From positions 1 through 44,891 of the forward strand of contig CAMFLL010000011.1 in assembly GCA_945957405.1 (NCBI GenBank): 44,891 bases of DNA. The letters are read 5' to 3'. This DNA comes from an uncultured Mycolicibacterium sp. GTDB taxonomy: Bacteria; Actinomycetota; Actinomycetes; Mycobacteriales; Mycobacteriaceae. The notes under the pieces were generated by a model. It was not told where the DNA came from. It did not search any database and saw only the letters and a program-made list of their open reading frames with translations. The first letter of the stretch is position 1; every line of letters starts with the position of its first letter. Of the stretch, positions 40,810 to 44,891 are shown piece by piece. Made by a program: the position numbers and the translations under genes.

Positions 40810-42171
40810 TCACCGGCCTCGCGCCCGGCGGATGATCGCCCGCAGTTTCTCGACCCGGCCGGCGATCTCCCGCTCGGCACCGTGGGTGGTCGGCCGGTAG
40901 TAGTCCACACCTACCAGGTCGTCGGGCGGATACTGTTGGGCCACAACGCCATCCGGGTCGTCATGGGCATACTTGTAGCCCTGGGCGTTGCCCAGTGCCG
41001 CGGCGCCGGAATAGTGTCCGTCGCGCAGATGGGGCGGGACCAGCCCCGCGCGGCCGGCCTTGATGTCGGCCATGGCCGCCCCGAGAGCCGTCGTGACCGC
41101 ATTGGATTTCGGCGCCGTGGCGAGATGCACCGTCGCGTGCGCCAGCGTCAGTTGGCCCTCCGGCATGCCGATCAGGGCGACGGTCTGTGCCGCGGCCACC
41201 GCCGTCGGCAATGCCGTCGGGTCCGCCATCCCGATGTCCTCACTGGCCAGGATCATCAGCCGCCTCGCGATGAACCGCGGATCCTCCCCCGCGGTCAGCA
41301 TCCTGGCCAGGTAGTGCAGGGCCGCATCGACATCGGAACCCCGGACCGACTTGATGAAGGCACTGACGACGTCATAGTGCTGATCACCGTCGCGGTCATA
41401 ACGCACCGCCGCCTTGTCGAGCGACTGCTCGATGATCTCGACCGTTACCGCGCCACCCTCTGCCGCGGCCGTTTCGGCGGCCACCTCCAGTGCCGTCAAC
41501 GCCCGTCGCGCATCACCGGCCGACAGTTGCACCAGCAGTTCGACGGCGTCGTCGTCGGCGGCGACGGCGCCCCCCAGACCACGGTCGTCCTCGACGGCGC
41601 GGCGCACGACGGCGCGGATACCGTCGGCACTCAACGGTTGCAACTGCAGGATCAGCGACCGCGACAGCAACGGCGCCACCACCGAGAACGACGGGTTCTC
41701 CGTGGTTGCCGCGACCAGCAGCACAACGCGGTTCTCCACAGCAGCCAGCAGCGCGTCCTGCTGTGTCTTGGAGAACCGGTGCACCTCGTCGATGAACAGC
41801 ACCGTCTGCTCACCGTGGGCGGCCGCGCGGCGGGCGATGTCGATCACGGCGCGCACTTCCTTGACCCCGGCCGACAACGCCGACAGCGCCTCGAACCGGC
41901 GGCCCGTGGCCTGACTGATCAGCGACGCCAGTGTGGTCTTACCGGTGCCCGGCGGGCCGTAGAGGATCACCGAGGCCGCGCCCGACCCGTCGACCAGGCG
42001 ACGCAACGGCGATCCCTGCCGCAGCAGGTGCTCCTGGCCCACCACCTCGTCGAGCGACGACGGCCGCATCCGAACCGCGAGCGGCGCCGTGGGTCCCGCC
42101 GCGGGCAGTGCACCCGACGACGGTCCGGGCGCCGCATCGGCACCGGGGACATCGAACAAACCTTCGGCCAC
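40810..42171 (-). CDS. rarA: Replication-associated recombination protein A (MgsA/RarA AAA+ ATPase)
   Basis: 453 residues. Walker A is GPPGTGKTT and Walker [11 protein letters not shown], with sensor 1 in [12 protein letters not shown] and the RarA-specific C-terminal tetramerisation region ([29 protein letters not shown]). It acts at stalled replication forks. The N-terminal 30 residues are Pro/Ala-rich. It corresponds to Rv2559c. The GTG at 42171 is 23 bp from the start of the divergent gene. Confidence 0.95.
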   Translation of the reverse strand: MAEGLFDVPGADAAPGPSSGALPAAGPTAPLAVRMRPSSLDEVVGQEHLLRQGSPLRRLVDGSGAASVILYGPPGTGKTTLASLISQATGRRFEALSALSAGVKEVRAVIDIARRAAAHGEQTVLFIDEVHRFSKTQQDALLAAVENRVVLLVAATTENPSFSVVAPLLSRSLILQLQPLSADGIRAVVRRAVEDDRGLGGAVAADDDAVELLVQLSAGDARRALTALEVAAETAAAEGGAVTVEIIEQSLDKAAVRYDRDGDQHYDVVSAFIKSVRGSDVDAALHYLARMLTAGEDPRFIARRLMILASEDIGMADPTALPTAVAAAQTVALIGMPEGQLTLAHATVHLATAPKSNAVTTALGAAMADIKAGRAGLVPPHLRDGHYSGAAALGNAQGYKYAHDDPDGVVAQQYPPDDLVGVDYYRPTTHGAEREIAGRVEKLRAIIRRARGR

Positions 42172-42178
42172 GGGTCCG

Positions 42179-42188
42179 TGCTTACCAT
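42179..42188. promoter_or_regulatory. Overlapping divergent leaderless -10 boxes (rarA and ASCH-like gene)
   Basis: On the minus strand TAAGCA (42179-42184, imperfect) lies 7 nt before the rarA GTG; on the plus strand TACCAT (42183-42188) lies 6 nt before the GTG at 42195. The two boxes share 2 bp within a 23-bp spacer. Confidence 0.45.
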
Positions 42189-42194
42189 GCCACC

Positions 42195-42779
42195 GTGTTG
42201 TTGAACCAGGCGACCGCGACCGGCATCGCCGACGGCAGCATCACGCTGGTGCTGCGGGCGTGGGATGCGGCGCGTGCCAAAGCAGGCGGGACGCAGCGCA
42301 CGCCGGCGGGCACGGTCCGCATCGACACGGTCACCGAGCGCCCCGGGGACTACCGGGTGACGCGCAGGGAGGCTGTGGCGGCGGGTTTTCCTGACGCGGC
42401 GGCCGCGCAGGCAATCCTGGACCGGCGGCCCGCCCGGCACGTCTACGTCATCGCGGTGTCCTACCTCGGCGCCGACGAGCGCCCCGCGCTGGCCGCCGAT
42501 GCCGACCTGGACCCGGCGACGGTCACGATGATCACCGCGCGGCTGACCCGCTGGGACGCAGCCAGTGCCGACGGCCCATGGACCCGGCACTACCTCGAAT
42601 TGATAGCCGCCAACGAGGCTGTGCGGGCACCGGATCTGGCGGCCCGGTCAGGTATGGAGGTACCGCGATTCAAGCGCCGGGTCCGGCAACTCAAGGGCCT
42701 CGGTCTGACCATCAGCCTCGATGTCGGCTACCGCATCTCGCCGCGCGGCCGGGCGTTTCTGGCGCAGACCCGTGACTGA
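42195..42779 (+). CDS. Possible ASCH-like protein with C-terminal winged helix
   Basis: 194 residues from the GTG at 42195. The N-terminal half ([20 protein letters not shown], then [14 protein letters not shown] and [11 protein letters not shown]) resembles a PUA/ASCH-type RNA-binding beta fold. The C-terminal half ([20 protein letters not shown] then [20 protein letters not shown]) looks like a winged-helix DNA-binding domain. Both domain calls come from pattern reading and need a profile search. It is divergent from rarA, and a leaderless promoter supports the start. Confidence 0.7.
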   Translation: MLLNQATATGIADGSITLVLRAWDAARAKAGGTQRTPAGTVRIDTVTERPGDYRVTRREAVAAGFPDAAAAQAILDRRPARHVYVIAVSYLGADERPALAADADLDPATVTMITARLTRWDAASADGPWTRHYLELIAANEAVRAPDLAARSGMEVPRFKRRVRQLKGLGLTISLDVGYRISPRGRAFLAQTRD

Positions 42780-42836
42780 CTCCGCCGCGAAGTGATAGAC
42801 AGACAAACGACTTCTAATCGCTCCAGGGGGCTCACG

Positions 42837-43421
42837 ATGACGTTGCTGCACCGGATTGCCGTGGTGTGCTTCGGTGCCGCGATGGTGACGCTGGCAACGG
42901 CGCCGGCAGCATCCGCGGACCTGGTTCCGCCGGCCGACGGTTACTACACCTACAACGAACCGGGTAAGCCCACGGGGCAGTGGGACCTCGCCGCGGTGTG
43001 CATGCAGGCCAACGGCACCCGTGCGCAGCAGGACTACACCGACACCACCATCCAGACGCAGGGCTGCATCGTCAATGTGAACCTGACGACAGCGAAGAAC
43101 GCCACCCCGGACGAGAACCTGCTCAACACCTCAGGCCGCGCCCGGCTCACCAACGGCCTGTGGACCTTCACCCAACCGTTCCTGAGCGGCATGGTGTGCC
43201 CGGACGGTAGCAAGGCGCCGCTGATCGAGACATTCGCCTTCGATGGGGCCACCCTGGCCGGCACGCGCACCATCACCTGGAATGCGGTGTGCGGTATGCA
43301 GCCGGGGATGACGAAGACGAACTTCTCACTGAGCTTCAACGGCCCACTGCAACCGCCGGTGGTGGACCGCTTCCCCGACAACTGCAACTACCTGGCCGGC
43401 CGGCCCAGCATCTGTTCGTAG
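42837..43421 (+). CDS. Secreted six-cysteine protein
   Basis: 194 residues with a clear signal peptide (MTLLHRIAVVCFGAAMVTLA..., cleavage after ASA, about residue 28). The mature domain has six Cys, enough for three disulfides, and reads as a beta-rich small domain (YYTYNEPGKPTGQWDL, ETFAFDGATLAGTRTITW). It resembles secreted proteins found in many mycobacteria, with no known function. The ATG follows AGGGGG. The C-terminus ends NYLAGRPSICS. Confidence 0.8.
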   Translation: MTLLHRIAVVCFGAAMVTLATAPAASADLVPPADGYYTYNEPGKPTGQWDLAAVCMQANGTRAQQDYTDTTIQTQGCIVNVNLTTAKNATPDENLLNTSGRARLTNGLWTFTQPFLSGMVCPDGSKAPLIETFAFDGATLAGTRTITWNAVCGMQPGMTKTNFSLSFNGPLQPPVVDRFPDNCNYLAGRPSICS

Positions 43422-43457
43422 CCGGGTGATCGCGCGCCGCCCGTCGAACAGTGGCGC

Positions 43458-44306
43458 TCAGACCGCAGCGCCGGGCTGCGTCACGAAGTCGATCAGCTCC
43501 TCGACCCGCCCGATCAAGGCGGGTTCGAGGTCGTTCCAGTCGCGGATCTTCGAACGGATCCGCTGCCACGCCGCGGCGATATCGGCCTGCGTGTCGTGCG
43601 GCCAGCCCAGCGCGGCGCAGATGCCGTGCTTCCACGGCACCGAACGCGGCACCACTGGCCACTGGTGCAGGCCGATCCGGGCCGGTTTGACGGCCTGCCA
43701 GATGTCGACATAGGGATGGCCGACCACCAGCGTGTGTTCACCCCCGGCCGCACGGGCCACAGCGTCGGCGATCCGTGACTCCTTCGATCCCGCGACCAGA
43801 TGGTCGACCAGGACACCGAGCCGCCGGCCCGGCTGCGGGTGGAACTCCTCGACGATGGCGGGCAGATCGTCGACTCCGCCGAGATACTCCACCACCACAC
43901 CTTCGATCCGCAGGTCGTCCCCCCAGACCTGCTCGACCAGTTCAGCGTCATGCCTGCCCTCGACATAGATCCGGCTGCGCAACGCGGTGCGGGCCCGCGC
44001 GCCCCGCACAGCCACCGAGCCGGACGCGGTGCGAGTTGGAGCCGTCGGGGCGGTTTTACGCGGCGGGGTCAGGATGACGGGCGCACCGTCGATGAGATAG
44101 CCGGGGCCGACCGGGAATCCGCGGGTCCGGCCGTTCCGGTCCTCGAGATCCATCCGCCCGTACTCGACGCGGACCACCGCACCGACGAAACCAGACTCCG
44201 CGTCCTCGACCACCAGCCCGATCTCGACGGGCCGAGCGGTGGAGCGGACTTTGGTGCGCTGATGCGGGTTCCTGGCCAGAATGTCGTTACCGTAGCGGTC
44301 ATCCAC
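43458..44306 (-). CDS. DUF3097 family protein
   Basis: 282 residues from the GTG at 44306 (VDDRYGNDILARNPHQRTKV). I recognise this as the actinobacterial DUF3097 family; the central TALRSRIYVEGRHDAELVEQ followed by VVVEYLGGVDDLP and LGVLVDHLVAGSKESRIADA resembles a TOPRIM-like domain (acidic Glu, then DxD-like positions), but this is a suggestion. Function unknown. The frame is open upstream into the tandem repeat, but the leaderless promoter sets the start at 44306. Confidence 0.85.
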   Translation of the reverse strand: MDDRYGNDILARNPHQRTKVRSTARPVEIGLVVEDAESGFVGAVVRVEYGRMDLEDRNGRTRGFPVGPGYLIDGAPVILTPPRKTAPTAPTRTASGSVAVRGARARTALRSRIYVEGRHDAELVEQVWGDDLRIEGVVVEYLGGVDDLPAIVEEFHPQPGRRLGVLVDHLVAGSKESRIADAVARAAGGEHTLVVGHPYVDIWQAVKPARIGLHQWPVVPRSVPWKHGICAALGWPHDTQADIAAAWQRIRSKIRDWNDLEPALIGRVEELIDFVTQPGAAV

Positions 44307-44313
44307 CCGAGCG

Positions 44314-44319
44314 ATCCTA
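44314..44319 (-). promoter_or_regulatory. Leaderless -10 box for the DUF3097 gene
   Basis: TAGGAT on the minus strand is followed by 7 nt and the GTG at 44306. Confidence 0.6.
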
Positions 44320-44350
44320 CGGACGACCGGGACGAAAACCGCTGCGCGAC

Positions 44351-44465
44351 ACACGAGCTGATGGTGCCGCTCCTCACCTTCTCGTACCTCGAAGGCTTCG
44401 TCGCGACACGAGCTGATGGTGCCGCTCCTCACCTTCTCGTACCTCGAAGGCTTCGTCGCGACACG
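44351..44465. repeat. 55-bp perfect tandem direct repeat, two copies plus 5 bp
   Basis: Copies 44351-44405 and 44406-44460 are identical, followed by ACACG. Each copy contains the palindrome CGAAGGCTTCG, and each copy end forms GTCGCGAC. It lies between the end of the zinc-peptidase gene (stop 44467-44469) and the DUF3097 promoter. It is not coding by any argument I can make. Confidence 0.95.
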
Positions 44466-44466
44466 G

Positions 44467-44891
44467 CTAATTCGTGCCGCCTGCCGCCGCCAGCTTGACG
44501 GGGTCAGAGGTGACCTCGTCGATCACGACATGGATGAAGCGCATCTTGTCCAGCACCGCGACGGGCAGCACGAACGGATAGAGGTCATCGCGTCCCATCG
44601 ACCGGTTGACCATGTTCAACGACCACGCCAACGGTAGCCACATCTCGATGAGACTGTCGAAACCGCTTGGGCCCAACGCCCTTCGGTCAAATGTTGCGCC
44701 CGCCGGAGCGAACCCGAATGCGGCCGAAGTGTCCATGGTGTCGCGGATGTGCAGGTAGTGGGCGAAGGTCTCGGCCCAGTCCTCGGCAGGATGCATGGTG
44801 GCGTACGACGACACGTAGTCGGCTTCCCACCCCGGTGGCGCACCCTGGCTGTAATGCCGGTCCAGCGCCGCCTGATAGTCGGCATCCGGGT
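44467..44891 (-). CDS. Putative zinc-binding metallopeptidase (3' part; runs off the window)
   Basis: 141 codons of a gene whose 5' end lies beyond the right edge; the frame is open to the last base. The visible part has DRHYSQGAPPGWEADYVSSY and the metal-binding HPAEDWAETFAHYLHI, typical of the family annotated as putative zinc-binding metallopeptidase (zinc-ribbon plus peptidase; COG4307-like). The missing N-terminus should carry the zinc ribbon. Family function is not established. Confidence 0.85.
   Translation of the reverse strand, partial: PDADYQAALDRHYSQGAPPGWEADYVSSYATMHPAEDWAETFAHYLHIRDTMDTSAAFGFAPAGATFDRRALGPSGFDSLIEMWLPLAWSLNMVNRSMGRDDLYPFVLPVAVLDKMRFIHVVIDEVTSDPVKLAAAGGTN

Noticed and set aside
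44351..44465. CRISPR array
   Set aside because: Two directly abutting identical 55-bp units with no spacers and no cas genes.

Overview
The window looks like a chromosomal segment of a fast-growing mycobacterium (Mycolicibacterium type). It is uniformly GC-rich, GTG starts are frequent, and many genes have a TANNNT -10 box 6-8 nt before the start codon (leaderless transcription). Gene order matches two blocks known from M. tuberculosis: pyrR-pyrB-pyrC-Rv1382-carA-carB-pyrF (Rv1379-Rv1385) and nusB...aroC plus Rv2551c...Rv2559c. The organism assignment rests on gene content and family recognition, not on a database search.

Layout. 1-500: a small secreted Gly/Pro/Asn-rich protein. 499-9300 (minus): the complete de novo pyrimidine operon to UMP except pyrD, translationally coupled through most junctions and headed by a PyrR-binding RNA hairpin. 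9366-15524: accessory genes: a leaderless methyltransferase, a secreted 20-residue GDGN-repeat solenoid protein, a beta-lactamase-fold serine hydrolase, and a large secreted two-propeller (YVTN) protein. 15667-21892: a LAL-type LuxR regulator divergent from a NitT/TauT-type ABC importer (lipoprotein, ATPase, and two permease domains fused in one chain). 21820-24256: two divergent flavoprotein monooxygenases sharing a perfect 20-bp palindrome. 24241-30079: nusB, efp, pepQ, a small membrane protein, then aroB, aroK and aroC. 30143-33513: an amino-acid permease divergent from a TetR regulator plus P1-family (DmpA-like) aminopeptidase. 33522-39242 (minus): alaS, ruvX, mltG, aroE and a minimal A24 prepilin peptidase in one tight operon. 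39343-44891: yjbQ, small membrane and secreted proteins, rarA divergent from an ASCH-like/winged-helix protein, a DUF3097 protein, a 55-bp tandem duplication, and the 3' part of a zinc-peptidase gene running off the right edge.

How the genes work together. The pyr operon makes UMP from glutamine, bicarbonate and aspartate under PyrR translational control. The aro genes supply four steps of the chorismate pathway in two separate blocks; the dehydroquinase gene aroQ found beside aroB in M. tuberculosis is absent here. The parts least explained by known biology are the GDGN solenoid and two-propeller surface proteins with a shared N-terminal module, the regulator/importer/flavoenzyme region, and the permease-regulator-aminopeptidase module between aroC and the Rv2551c-like gene. 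No tRNA, rRNA, CRISPR array, insertion sequence or phage gene was seen, and no gene-free stretch exceeds 300 bases.
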